This document shows positions 10,595-21,317 of a stretch of 64,000 nt of DNA, piece by piece. Position 1 is the stretch's first letter, and every line of letters starts with the position of its first letter. Both the position numbers and the translations under genes were made by a program. The notes below the pieces were generated by a model that was not told where the DNA came from, did not search any database, and saw only the letters and a list, made by a program, of their open reading frames with translations. This stretch comes from Ophiura sarsii. Lineage: Eukaryota > Echinodermata > Ophiuroidea > Amphilepidida > Ophiuridae. The stretch spans positions 29,351,449 to 29,415,448 of the forward strand of contig CM069458.1 in the NCBI GenBank assembly GCA_035610835.1, read 5' to 3'.

Positions 10595-12313
10595 TGCAAA
10601 ATTCCATTCGTTTTGCCGTTGCCACAGAAACTGGTCAAATACTGGTCAAATAGATTCTCTTGGTAATAATCCCGAGAGGTGTAGCTTTCATATGATGTGT
10701 CATTTGTGCTGTTTTTCATGATAAGGTACCTAAAATGAGATTTGAATAACCCCAAGTATAATTTGATACTCCCAGTTCACCAGAATGACAGAATAGTATA
10801 TAAGTGCTTATTTCTCAAGATTTCGATGAAATAATGACCAACTTTATATGGCCTGCTATGCAATTTATACATTTATTCCATGATTATTTTGTCTGGTATT
10901 GAAAAAATTGACTAATTTTAAATTTCATATGATAGCACATCTACAAATAAGCATTTCATATTTTTCTTTGATTTTTTTTTAGATTGGCACTTTTTGATAA
11001 AAATTGGGGTAAAATCATTAAAAAAGTGCCAATTTTGGTCACATTTAAATATTCTAGATGAAAACCATTTTAATTATTTAGTTAATAATAATAAAAGTCC
11101 AAATATTTTATTCTGATTTATGTAAAATGATTAAATCATCATAAAACAAGAACAATTCGGTTGTATTGACTAAAATTGGAATTTTGGTTGCCATGGTAAC
11201 AAAAATAAATAACAAAAGATCATATGCTTGCAATTTTTAGAACAATTAAATAACTATTAGTAATATATATAGAGAAAAATTTGATCTGAAATAGTAAATG
11301 GTAACTAAAATTGATTTGAAATTTGTTCTTGATTTTCCCAAACATTGTTATTAAATTTTTAAGGTTACCATGGAAACGACCCTAAAACGGAGGCATGCCC
11401 CCACATATGACCTGTGCATAGCCCAGAGTAAGATTTTTGACAGTTGTAGCTTTAATTTGATGTGCTATTTGCACTGTTTTTTCAATGGTAAGGTACTTCT
11501 AAGGCAATTTGAACATGAGCCATTACGATTTTTGGTTGAGATTTTTACACATTGGCGTTACCCTGTAGAAAAGCTTATATCATGAGATATGAACAAACTA
11601 AAAACCAAATTCCTGTGGTAAGACATACAAATTTGAAACCAAATTTCTGTAATTTTTTCTTTGCCTGTGATTCGATTGGCGTAATTTGATGTTTACTAGA
11701 TGAACAACAGTAAATTGAGCATTTCATATTTTTTTGATGAAAAATTGGGAAATTGGCATTTTTGTTTAAAAATGTGGAAAATCGTGGAAAAAGGGCTATT
11801 TTGGTAAAAAAAGGTATTTTATAGCAAAAAAACATTTGCTTTCGGTGATTAGTAACACTAAAAGATAAAAGACCAAAAACTTTCAGAAATATAATAAACG
11901 ACCAAATTTGAAAATCTTAAATTTCTATCAAAAATAATCAAAAAAAGGTTTTTGGTTGCCATGGTAACAAAAATAATAATCAAAAGAACATTTATTTATC
12001 ATTTTCAGAAAAGGTTAATACTCATAAGTTAAGATCATGAAGGAAAAGGTACTTTGTATGGTTTTATATTGATAAAAAATGATTTTAGAAATGTACGCGA
12101 TTTTTTTAAACGCTATTCATTTATTTGATGGTTGCCATGGAAACGGCCCAAAAACTCATAGATGCACCCCCTATATCAACAAATGCATCCCCATAGTGAG
12201 ATTCCTGAGGGTTGTAGCTTTAATTTGATATATAATTCATGCTGTTTATTTTTATGGTCAGGTTACTTTTAAAATAAGGCCTCCCGAGACTGATTTTTCC
12301 TCTACTAATACAT
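10595..12313 (-). repeat. Right arm of giant foldback element
   Basis: This is the reverse complement of 2421-4126, with scattered substitutions and small indels. It carries the matching palindromes GGTTGCCATGGTAAC (11186, 11954), GGTTACCATGGAAAC (11363) and GGTTGCCATGGAAAC (12130). A peptide frame of 71 codons is shared between the two arms, but it is interrupted by no domain I can name and is probably chance conservation from recent duplication. Confidence 0.8.
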
Positions 12314-12966
12314 GTACAGCGACTTTCTAAACGCAAATCAAAACAACAAATGAAAATGACAGTCTACTCTTACCTAAACTGTAGTTATTATGTCCGTTAA
12401 GTTGTGGATGTGAATTAATTTAATCACGGTTTGCAAGTCATTTCATCATCAGAAAGAATCCTTCAAAATTGTCGAAGTTCATCATTTCACTTGTTGATGA
12501 TGAGTCTCGCAAGACGTAGTGTTTCTATTCCGAAATTGTGGGTTTCAAAGAAAGTCAAAAGTGGTGAGTTAAAAGTGAATCGCAGAATGACCTCAGACCT
12601 CGCATGATGGGGCTATTTCATTTTAGCAGCAGTATGCACTGCAGGCAAGTTCAGCAGGCTGATGCTGCACAAAAAGTGGTGAGCATGCAAGACCAGAAAT
12701 GAACAACCCTGGTGAACAACACTTTTGAATTATGTTGAATTTATGTGCAAATCAATTGTCTTTTTAATGAAAACTTTTTATCAGCAAACTTTTTAATGAA
12801 CAATATATTATTATTTATATAGGGCCTACACATTTTTACCAAATTTCTCGAGGATCCATCCATCAGGGAAGTCGTGGATTCGTCTCAGCTCAACCCACTC
12901 CCTATGGCTTATGGGACGGAGAAGATGCAGACAGGCCCGTCCAGGATTTTTGTTGGGGGAGCTGGA
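12314..12966. other. no feature recognised
   Basis: Unique-looking spacer between the foldback and a G-run region. No gene seen. Confidence 0.4.
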
Positions 12967-13386
12967 GGGGGGGGGGGGGGGGGGGGGGGGGAGGATGTGG
13001 TATTTTGTCATGGGCGTTACGGGCCTGGTTGCAGATCCTTATAGCCCATATAGGAAGCATTAGGCTAAAGCCCTACCCTATGGAAAAGGTATGGTATTTT
13101 GTCATGGGCGTTACGGGCCTGGTTGCAGATCCTTATAGCCCATATAGGAAGCATTAGGCTAAAGCCCTACCCTATGGAAAAGGTATGGCAGAATCCCCAT
13201 TGGAATGTCCTGCCTGGCCTACTCTTTGGAAGTGGCAGACCTGGCCCCTGGCCCATCCCACCCTGTAATTCGTAATCCAAGCATTATTACGGGGTGGGAG
13301 ACCCCTCGGCGCCATTATAAAAAGTATCCCACCGGGCCAGCATGGGGAAGTATGCCCTTCGCTTTCAGTGTACTGGTACCTTACCT

Positions 13387-13431
<45 letters not shown>
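12967..13431. repeat. G runs and a 94 bp tandem duplication
   Basis: A 25 nt G run (12967-12991) is followed by two near-identical 94 bp copies (12998-13091 and 13092-13185) beginning TGGTATTTTGTCATGGGCG. A 43 nt G run, the longest in the window, lies at 13389-13431. Confidence 0.9.
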
Positions 13432-13432
<1 letters not shown>

Positions 13433-13638
13433 AGGGGGGGTGCATGGGTACTAAATTTAGTTTTTAAATTGGGCGTGGTTTATCCTATTCCAACATTTGG
13501 GGAAGTGGTCGAACGCACCTGAAAAAGTGGCGATGTAAAAAAACAAAGTGGCGATGTAAAAAAAACACCTTTAGCCAGAAACAGTGGTGTAACCAGGAAA
13601 GTGATCTCTTCTCACCTTTCCTGGTGTAACTAGGGTGA

Positions 13639-13745
13639 CTATAAAACTAAGACCCTAAGACCTAAAACCCACTAATAAACTAAGACCCCCACTATAAAAC
13701 TAAGACTCCACTATAAAACTAAGACCCCCCACTATAAAACTAAGA
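13639..13745 (+). repeat. 20 bp minisatellite, block 1
   Basis: Tandem copies of CTATAAAACTAAGACCCCCA, about five units. The same motif forms a longer block at 15297-15545. The two blocks bracket an inverted-repeat element. Confidence 0.9.
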
Positions 13746-13959
13746 CTGTACTATTTCATTAGAATTTTAGATCATGAATATCAGATTTATCAAACTCAAG
13801 ATACACTCCATTATGTAAAACATGGTGAATTTCACCTTTTTGCCAAAGTGCTAAAAAATGTGTGTGCTATTACAGCTTGTTTGAAAGAAACTTGTGTATT
13901 CTCATAATATCTTGTCTACTCAATATAATCTTGTGTCTTTCTGTTGTAACTGTTACTCG

Positions 13960-14596
13960 GATTTGGTTTGGTCGGGGGTGTGCCGCTGGAAATTCAAAAC
14001 CCCTACCCATTTCTAAGGGTGATTTTGGAAAAATCGGTACCCATTTTTAGGGGTTTTGCTTCATTTTAGACCAAATTTTCGCGAAAATAGACCTAATTTT
14101 GGCAAATGTTCGCGAAAATAGACAAACAGGACCCATGTCTAAGGATTTTTCAGTTGAAAAGCCTACCCATGCAGGCTCGTAGCCAGGGGGGGTTCGAGGG
14201 GTTGGATCGAACCCCCTAAATTTTTCAACGGTAAAATTTTTTTTTGTAAAAAATTGTTTAAAACCCTACGAAATGACCATTATATGTTCACTGAGCTGCT
14301 TTTTGGACTGTGCGATTTTATGACAGTGCGAAATTTTGTGACCGTGCAATTTTTTTTGGACCTAACCCCCCCCCCCCCCCCCCCCCCCCCCCACTTACGT
14401 GAAATTCACGAGGTGACTGACTGGGAAAAAATTTGGGGCAACCTTTTACGAAAATTTTAGAAATCGAACCCCCTAATTGAAAAGGCTGGCTACGGGCCTG
14501 CCATGGCTAAGGATGTCTCATGAAAAAACGACCCACTGGAGCGGCACGTCCCTGTATGCCTTACATACGTGAGTACCCCCCCCCCCCCCCCCCCCC
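13960..14596. repeat. G/C-run-ended repeat, interrupted
   Basis: The left end is GGTCGGGGGTGTGCCGCTGG and the right end is GAGCGGCACGTCCCTGTATG followed by a C run (14576-14596). A relative with the same right end lies at 51353-51612. It is split by the MITE at 14172-14500. Confidence 0.6.
14172..14500. mobile_element. MITE with 5 bp target duplication CCATG
   Basis: The inverted ends CAGGCTCGTAGCC and GGCTACGGGCCTG are flanked by CCATG at 14167-14171 and 14501-14505. Sub-terminal blocks TCGAACCCCCTAA are also inverted. A 27 nt C run (14366-14392) lies inside. The MITE at 42612-42896 shares the terminus pattern and also has a 5 bp duplication, so they form one family. Confidence 0.8.
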
Positions 14597-15296
14597 ACGG
14601 GCTTAGAAGTTTGTCACACTTGAGTGACCCCATGCATTGTTTTATTTGACAAGTGTTTAGGGACTTCTAAATGAAGTGGTATTTGGTGAATCACCAGTGG
14701 CTTAGATTTCATTTTCACATTAGAGAATGGATTTCGTGAGGTTAAACACTAAGGGACTATATATTTTTTACCAAGTTTGTAGGAAATTGCATCGCCCAAT
14801 ATGAAAAAGAAGTTTAAGCCACTGCTAATTACCCATGACTACGTCTTTACCGGTTTAAATGTCCCTCAAGTTTAGCCTAAAAACTAGCTCATTATAGAAA
14901 CAAAGCTTGGGGTCGCTCATGCGTGACGATCCATTTTTACTCTTCAAATTGAATCAAAATGAAGAAGTATAAATGGTTTGAACAACAATATGATACAACA
15001 GCAGTTTAAAATAGAAAGGAACCAAATATATTAGCAGAATGTATTAGTTTCTTTCAAACAAGCTGTTTAAAAACACTTCTTTTTGAACTTTGCCAAAAAT
15101 GTGAAATCACCATGTCTTACACAATGGAGTTTAACTTCATTAAAATAAGTCCGATATTCATGATCTAAAATTCGAATGAAAGGGTACAGTATAGCAAATA
15201 CAGTATGATAGAAAAACAACGGATCTAATCTCATTGATGATGAAAAAATGTATTGAACTTTGGGCATAGATGGGTACTAATCATTTTGGGACAGCC

Positions 15297-15545
15297 TGTA
15301 TAAAACTAAGACCCCCAACTATAACACTAAAGACCCCAACTATAAAACTAAGACCCCCACTATAAAACTAAGACCCAACTATAAAACTAAGACCGCAACT
15401 ATAAAACTAAGACCCCCATTATAAAACTAAGATCCCCACTATAAAACTAAGACCCCTACTATAAAACTAAGACCCCTAAACTGCCCCAAATATAAAACTA
15501 AGACCCCAACTATAAAACTAAGACCCCTCACTATAAAACTAAGAT
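15297..15545 (+). repeat. 20 bp minisatellite, block 2
   Basis: About twelve copies of ACTATAAAACTAAGACCCCC with small variants, running directly into the Penelope-like element. Confidence 0.9.
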
Positions 15546-16283
15546 ACTTGCATATTATTACAGTTTTTACATCTGGGTTTGCCGCATGGTTGACATCCAT
15601 CATTAACGTTGATATCCAATTTCTTAAGTGGGTTTCGATACACGTGCTCTGACAAGAGTGTCCTTAAGGCTCGGTGGCCGGCGATATGATATGAGGGGAC
15701 CAGGGCTGTACTTTCGCGACATCCTGCGAGAATCCAAATGGATTCTCGCAGAGGAATTTTGCGAGAATCCATGGATTCTCGCAAATGGATTCTCGCAGAA
15801 TATTTTTGCGAGAATCCTTTTTACTGAATTTAAATTCCGCATTTTAAACATTTATTGTACTATTGTTAAGAACAATCATCATTTTAATTTCAACTTGAAC
15901 AGTTTAGAGTCAAATACCAGTCATCTAAGGTCCTGTTTTGAACTTGGAAAAATAAAAGAAGAAAAAAAATTTTTAAAAAAAATATTAAAAATATTATTAT
16001 TATTATTTTTTTTTTGGCGAGAATCCACCTGGATTCACGTGGAAGTGATTTTACGCGAATCTTCACGCGAATCGATTCGCGGATTCGCGCCGAAAGTACA
16101 GCCCTGGGGGACGTTCGGGAAGTGCTTTCTGTAGACGAGAGTTGGAGTCAACAACAGGCCAATGTCTTGAAATGATCTCTTGGAGATTGGGGAGATCAGG
16201 GTGGTAAGTGACAACTAGCGGGACACGGGCATTGTTTTTGGTCTTTTTAGTGTATGTGAGAGTAGATTCTCTTTTGTAATAAT
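15546..16283 (-). mobile_element. Penelope-like element, inverted 5' segment
   Basis: Read on the minus strand, 16281-16107 encodes a stretch typical of the end of the Penelope reverse transcriptase (VPLVVTYHPDLPN, then a DLPNLQEII-type segment). After a transposon insertion (15701-16106), 15700-15546 encodes an SYRRPPSLKDTLVRA segment and, after a frameshift, a CQPCGKPRCKNC cysteine cluster. That cluster normally sits just before the GIY-YIG nuclease, which is found in the opposite orientation from 16284. This is therefore the same element with its 5' part flipped. Frames are broken. Confidence 0.8.
15701..16106. mobile_element. hAT-like MITE in the Penelope-like element
   Basis: The ends CAGGGCTGTACTTTCG and CGAAAGTACAGCCCTG are perfect inverses. 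GGGGAC flanks both sides (15695-15700 and 16107-16112). The interior is a cascade of GCGAGAATCCATGGATTCTC-type palindromes around an AT-rich core. Removing the insert and one GGGGAC rejoins the Penelope frame, which supports the boundaries. The duplication is 6 bp rather than the usual 8 bp, so hAT membership is inferred from the CAGGG termini only. Confidence 0.8.
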
Positions 16284-16664
16284 ATGCAAGTATCTAATTC
16301 ATTTATAAGTCACATCACGAGCAAATCTTACCCCATCAATCACCATATTACATGTAACACCACAAATGTTGTGTATATAATTCAATGTTCTGTATGTAGC
16401 ATACAATATGTAGGGGAAACCGGCAACACTATTCAAGAACGCATGAGAAACCACAGATCCACTATCAAAAACCATGCCAAACATCTTGATAAACCCGTTG
16501 CAGCTCATTTTTCCCTCCCCAATCATAACCTTAATACTCTCACAGTCACAGTTATCGAATGCCTAGGTAAACAATCTAAATTCCGCCGTCAACTCAGAGA
16601 ACAATTCTGGATCAAAACACTTAACACTTTCCAACCCAACGGTCTCAACATACGTGATTGGTAA
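16284..16664 (+). pseudogene. Penelope-like GIY-YIG endonuclease domain
   Basis: A 126-codon frame encodes the nuclease that Penelope retroelements use for target cleavage during mobilisation. Visible motifs are VVYIIQCSVCSIQYVGETG (the GIY-YIG core, with the two cysteines usual in Penelope proteins), a conserved arginine in ERMRNHR, and a terminal glutamate-containing EQFWIKTL followed by PNGLN. The first residues MQVSNSF continue the end of the inverted segment. The reverse transcriptase is missing on this strand, so it is a remnant rather than a free-standing gene. The 3' tail, with CCTGAAGAAGAAACG near 16753, runs to about 16830. Confidence 0.85.
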
Positions 16665-16919
16665 TTTCACCCTTTTTTGTCATTTTGACACTTTGGATTT
16701 CATATTCATTCTATGGTTGTACTTCGTTTTCAGTTCTATGTATATTTTGTCCTGAAGAAGAAACGTAAGGTTTCGTAAGCTTGACGAGATACCGTTTTCC
16801 TATCTATTCAACAATACATTTTTACTTCATGGGAATGCATCTTTCGAGATCCGGTATGATTATGATTGTTAGGCTGATTTACCTCACCATTATATTAACA
16901 TTTACATGTAGGTGTTCCG

Positions 16920-17215
16920 ATTTCTGGCCTGATTTTTCAACTTATTCTACATGAAGGGTCATCCTTAAAATAGCCGTATTCCAAATTTTGAGTTGCACAA
17001 CTACAATGGTTCTTATTTTAGAAGAACAAGGTGACTTGAAATTTGCCCAGTGAGTACATTGTAGTACACAAACTGGCCGGTTGGGGTTAACCACCTTTGG
17101 CATTAATTCACTGCATTTTGGACTATAACGTCCTTGCGCCAAACATTTTACAGATATAATGAGAAAAATATGGGGTTTCTTCTGATATAAAAATGTTGAC
17201 GGGGAAAAAAAGAAG
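16920..17215. mobile_element. Diverged copy of the 355-359 bp TTAA MITE
   Basis: It shares CTACATGAAGGGTCATCCTT, GAGTTGCA, ATGGTTCTTATTTTAGA, GTACACAAACT and ATAATGAGAAAAATA in order with 32508-32866. The termini have decayed. Confidence 0.7.
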
Positions 17216-17374
17216 CTAAAATGATTGGAACAACCACCTTTAATATGGGAGTACAAACCATATGAACTCCTTTACATGTGAACAAAAAATGACCAGGGTG
17301 AGTGGGCTGATCGGTACAAGATCCAAATTCTTGTAGAAATCTAGAACACAATATGCATGATATACAGTCCACAA

Positions 17375-17890
17375 AAACAAGTAACTGACCAGGTAATAAA
17401 TATGCTCTCACAACTCCAAAACTATAGCTCCTACGTAAAAATATTAAAAAAGTTATAAAGAAATTTCTTCTCTTATTACGCATGAAGACTGAATGAATAT
17501 TAACTCAGTTATGTGCCCAAAACCAAAACTAGGGTCTTTAACATTTTGTTCGTCTACACGCAGCCTCGGACAAGCAACAAGCAGATTATTGATTAACTGG
17601 TAGCGACAATTCACTGGTCCATAGTAAGATGAGGATTGGGGTTGCTTCAATGATCAATGCAGCCCATAAACATACCTGTCACACTTTTCTGCATGTTCAA
17701 AAACCCAAGTGTGAAAATGTAAACTGCACTTTGTTCTACCATTTTCAATGTAGCGTCCTTAATTATTAACCGATCTTGGTGAACAATGTCTCAAATTATA
17801 GAGAAGAACTTTTACTACTGTATAATCTTATCTAATATTTGTATGTAGAAGCTATAGTCTTGGAGTTAAGAGTTTATTTATTACCTGGTC
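17375..17890. repeat. Short inverted-repeat pair
   Basis: About 17378-17437 (GTAACTGACCAGGTAATAAA and ACTATAGCTCC) recurs inverted at about 17838-17900. The enclosed ~400 bp shows no gene. It is probably another nonautonomous element whose right arm received the hAT-like insert. Confidence 0.5.
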
Positions 17891-17902
17891 ATCAGTTACT
17901 TA

Positions 17903-18080
17903 TAGCCCTCAAATTAAGAAATGGAAAGGGCAATGCAATTTCTGGCAATTTGAAAGGGGCACCAAGGCAATTATGTAATTTTCAAAGGAGTAAAAACAGC
18001 CAGAAGTTGAGGGCATCGAGGCAACTAGGTGGGGCACCGACGTCAATTGCCTTTGGTGCCTTTGGTTAATTTGAGGGCTG
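17903..18080. mobile_element. 178 bp hAT-like MITE
   Basis: The ends TAGCCCTCAAATTAA and TTAATTTGAGGGCTG are inverse but for the first base. They are flanked by a perfect 8 bp duplication GTTACTTA (17895-17902 and 18081-18088), as hAT transposases make. No coding capacity. Confidence 0.9.
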
Positions 18081-18337
18081 GTTACTTACTTTGAGGAATG
18101 TAAGTATGGTGAAATGGACCTTTTAAAAATACAACACAACAAATTTCCTGTCAAAATCAACTTTATGTTCAAAAGATTCTTGTAAAAAAACCCCCAAAAA
18201 TGTTGTTAACGTGTTATCCAAATAACTACATGAAAAGAGACATGAGAATAGTTCATTTCCAAGTGAATAGTTTACATATTTGTATCCTCAACCTTTATGC
18301 ACTAGAATCTATTTACATAATCTAAGTTTTACTTTAA

Positions 18338-18714
18338 AGGGGCATTGAGAGATGTATCGATATACTAAGTAAGCAGATAACGTAAAGATAATCATCAACA
18401 TAGCCCAAATCCAAAATGTCATACAATTCCGACATCGCCTTCATGCCAATATAAGCAAATACGGCACTTCCGGGTTGAGATTTGCCGCGAAAGTCCGTGA
18501 GTAAAACGATGCATAACTTCCGAATTCAGCACCTGAGTTTCGAAATGATTATATCGAAACTAAGCAAATCATGAAATTTTATATGATAAACGGCGAATGT
18601 TGGTAAACTGTTTCAGATGGTAGTTAGTATATGCCTAAGTATTACATTGATGCCAAACAACTGATTTCCAGGATAATTGAGGGCGCACTCCCATACGTAT
18701 CTCTCAATGCCCCT
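18338..18714. mobile_element. 377 bp MITE with TTAA target duplication
   Basis: The ends AGGGGCATTGAGAGATGTAT and its inverse ATACGTATCTCTCAATGCCC are flanked by TTAA (18334-18337 and 18715-18718). A fragment of the same family, split by another element, lies at 22489-22515 plus 24067-24089. Confidence 0.9.
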
Positions 18715-18867
18715 TTAAAGCTATTGTAAATATTATTACATGTATAAGTTAAATTTGCTTGTGTAGTGCACATTAGAATATAACAGTTGCCAGGTCAACT
18801 GGCTCACGGTTACTTTGCTACAAACCACTGATTATATTGATCATAACACAAAGCTTATGGCAGTATC

Positions 18868-19015
18868 CAATAGCGTAACTAGGGTCTTCAATTTTGAGGG
18901 GGGGGGGGGCATGACTGACTATTTTTTGTATAGAGTTTGTCATTTCATTTGGGGGTGGGGGGGCAATCCTTCTGGAAAGGGGGACTGCCCCTCCCCTCCT
19001 CTAGTTACACCCCTG
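18868..19015. mobile_element. Short hAT-like MITE with G-rich termini
   Basis: The left end is CAATAGCGTAACTAGGG and the right end is CTAGTTACACCCCTG. Flanks GCAGTATC (18860-18867) and GCTGTATC (19016-19023) match at seven of eight bases. A G run and a C-rich block lie just inside the ends. Confidence 0.65.
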
Positions 19016-19023
19016 GCTGTATC

Positions 19024-20119
19024 ATAATTCAGAACAGATGTATGGGCCCAGGCTTGAACCAGTAACCATGAGTTACTATCGTGCACTGTATCAACAAATT
19101 TGCGAAAAAGAAAGGAATAAAAATCCAAATTGGACTTGATAGTTATTATTATTATTACTATACAAAATTATTAATATATAAAATAAAATACATATGTACA
19201 GCATACAATAATTGATTTTGAAAGATTTTTGTCTATCAGGATCAAGAAAATTCATTACAAACTATGTACACAACGTAAATGCTAATAATTTGTCATTTTT
19301 TATCTTAAAAGTACATTATTGAAATATCCTAAATTAAAAAAATACTAAAAATATTGTACAATGTTTCCAAAATTACACAGATTCAGACAAATTCCTAAAG
19401 ATCTAGTTTACTAACCTCCACAAGCTAGCATCATGTGTATAGCCGCAGCAAAAGGATGTAATTGTCTCTCAAAGACAAAGTAGAGATCTAAATACAAACT
19501 AAATGATCTTTTTAAATGCTTCAAAATGATACCTTTGTGGTTAAGGTTGGATACTGCTTTTCTGAATTCATGATGAAAAAATACTGTAAAATTGTATTTA
19601 TTTTTCCATGCCTAATTCCATCAATATCTAAATACAGTGTACCGACAACTGCACCCTTTTGCTGCGACAGTATCACATACTATTTGATTGAATGCTTTGC
19701 TGGATGATAATAGTCATACTGATCTGGGCTGCCGGAATTGTGGCTGGAACTTCAGATTTTTTCCAACCAGCTAGTCTGTCAGATAACTTACAAAATACCT
19801 GTCCAACAGAAATTCCACCAGCCAGTATAACTCACTTTATATTATACTGTGAGTTTCAAATAATTTTACCTGCTAGTTGGTCGGGCACTTTTGCATCTTC
19901 ACCTGCCCGAACGCAATAGTTACCTGCTGTGGTCGAGCTCTATTTCAAGACCTGTTGTGCAATAATATTAGTCCAGCTAGAATTTTATTGTACAAAGTCA
20001 TTTATTTGTACAATGAGTCAAGGACTCAACATTGGGATATTTTACAAAAAAAGAAATTCTTAATGTTACCAAATGACCGAAAGTTCCGTTAAATTGAGTT
20101 CAATCGAAGCAATGGAAAC
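19024..20119. other. AT-rich spacer, no gene recognised
   Basis: Low-complexity AT stretches with no repeat termini and no coding signal I trust. Confidence 0.4.
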
Positions 20120-20463
20120 AGTGTACTTTAGGTCCCAGATTTAGGTCCCAGATTCTGGACGATTACACCCAGTACCGTTCAATACAGGTAGAAAGTCAGT
20201 GTTCCAGTATTGGGAGATACTGGCACCTACACTGTATAAAATGTTCCAGCATCAGGCGCTACTGGAATTGAATTATATACCAGTATTGTTTAATACTGGG
20301 ATACCATCATTACTGGTACATGTGTACCACTACAATTTGGTGTTCCAACTTCCAGTATCAATCGATACTGGAACGGTATATTTGTACCAGTATCAAACGA
20401 TACTGGCAACCTTTATGTATTGAACGATACTGGTATACCAGTATCTGGGACCTAAAGTACACT
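20120..20463. mobile_element. 344 bp MITE built of CAGTATCG palindromes
   Basis: Perfect 21 bp inverted termini start AGTGTACTTTAGGTCCCAG on the left, with the inverse at 20443-20463. The interior consists of repeated TACCAGTATCGTTCAATACT-like palindromic units, so either strand could fold into many small hairpins. I could not settle the target duplication. Confidence 0.75.
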
Positions 20464-21176
20464 TTTCTAAAGCAATATTACATTCTCTTTTTCTTTATAC
20501 AAGTTTTGAATAAAATAACATACATATTAGCACCTGGTCGTCAGGACCTATTAAGCTATGTAGTTGATTGTCTAAAAGATATGCAGACAGTCTTGGTGTC
20601 TTGATGACACCACGCATGTGTCTTTGTAAATAGACTCTTGTAATTGAACACTCTTTTCCCCCATGTACGTGAACATCCAAACACACTTCCAAGTTCAAAG
20701 TTGGCTCTTGCAAATTATTGTATTTGTAAGTTAAACTTGTTTGGTGAATAGTTCAATTCCATATAACATCTAAAATACAGTACATGGAGGTCACAGATGA
20801 GCTTGCAAACATTTTAGTGTTTGATTTGCAGCAGATTTGATCTAGAACTGATATCGGTCGCTGATCGTCCCCGCAGCGACCTGATAAATCCACCAAAGCT
20901 GGCCAATCAAAAGGATGGGGCAGTCCCCATCCAGATCATTTTTATATTTTAATACATAGGCCCAACCATAATACTATTTTCGCGCACGTTGTAAACCAAC
21001 ATATCAATTCTAACAGTTTGTGTTTGAGCGGAACCCTTAGATGTCATACAAATTGATGGACACTAACGCGTGCTATCAACATGGGGTGTTCCTTGCTGGT
21101 TAACATGTGCAAAAGTAATCGCGGTTATACTATTTTAAGTACTATAGAAGTGTTGAACTAATTAAAACTGTGAATA
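20464..21176. other. 3' flank of the zinc-finger gene, no feature seen
   Basis: No gene or repeat end recognised; this lies downstream of the zinc-finger gene on its strand. Confidence 0.4.
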
Positions 21177-21182
21177 TTTATT
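21177..21182 (-). terminator. Candidate poly(A) signal for the zinc-finger gene
   Basis: AATAAA on the minus strand, about 135 bases after the stop codon of the zinc-finger frame. Position and sequence fit; use is inferred. Confidence 0.45.
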
Positions 21183-21317
21183 TACCAGACATTTTAAAGA
21201 AGAGAAAACTATTTATAAATGTCAGATCAGTACTACAATTAATTATACGAAGAGCCGTTCAGCAACAACTTTTCTTTGCATGGAGGCTCCCTTAGGAGTC
21301 ATAAAACGTAGAGTGGA

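Larger units (their letters stand above)
13746..15296. mobile_element. Inverted-repeat element between minisatellite blocks
   Basis: Bases about 13750-13910 recur inverted at about 15030-15190 (TTAGATCATGAATATC, CTTGTTTGAAAGAAAC). The right tip GGGTACTAATCATTTTGGGA followed by CAGCCTGTA is also found at about 47655-47682, and 14605-14740 matches 47250-47410 in inverse orientation. It is therefore a dispersed family, with a second copy in intron 1 of the arylsulfatase gene. Other repeats (13960-14596) are inserted within it. No transposase seen. Confidence 0.65.

Noticed and set aside
11370..11585. Frame duplicated at 3135-3350 with high similarity
   Set aside because: Shared because the two foldback arms are copies; no domain and no sign of selection on codons.
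13205..13522. Glycine-rich 105-codon frame
   Set aside because: The glycine stretch is translation of a 43 nt G run; no coding evidence.
15628..16134. 168-codon plus-strand frame
   Set aside because: It is the antisense shadow of the inverted Penelope segment and the palindromic insert, not a gene.
16753..16800. Hammerhead ribozyme in the Penelope 3' tail
   Set aside because: CCTGAAGAAG and GAAAC pieces are present, but I could not fold a complete core with stems.
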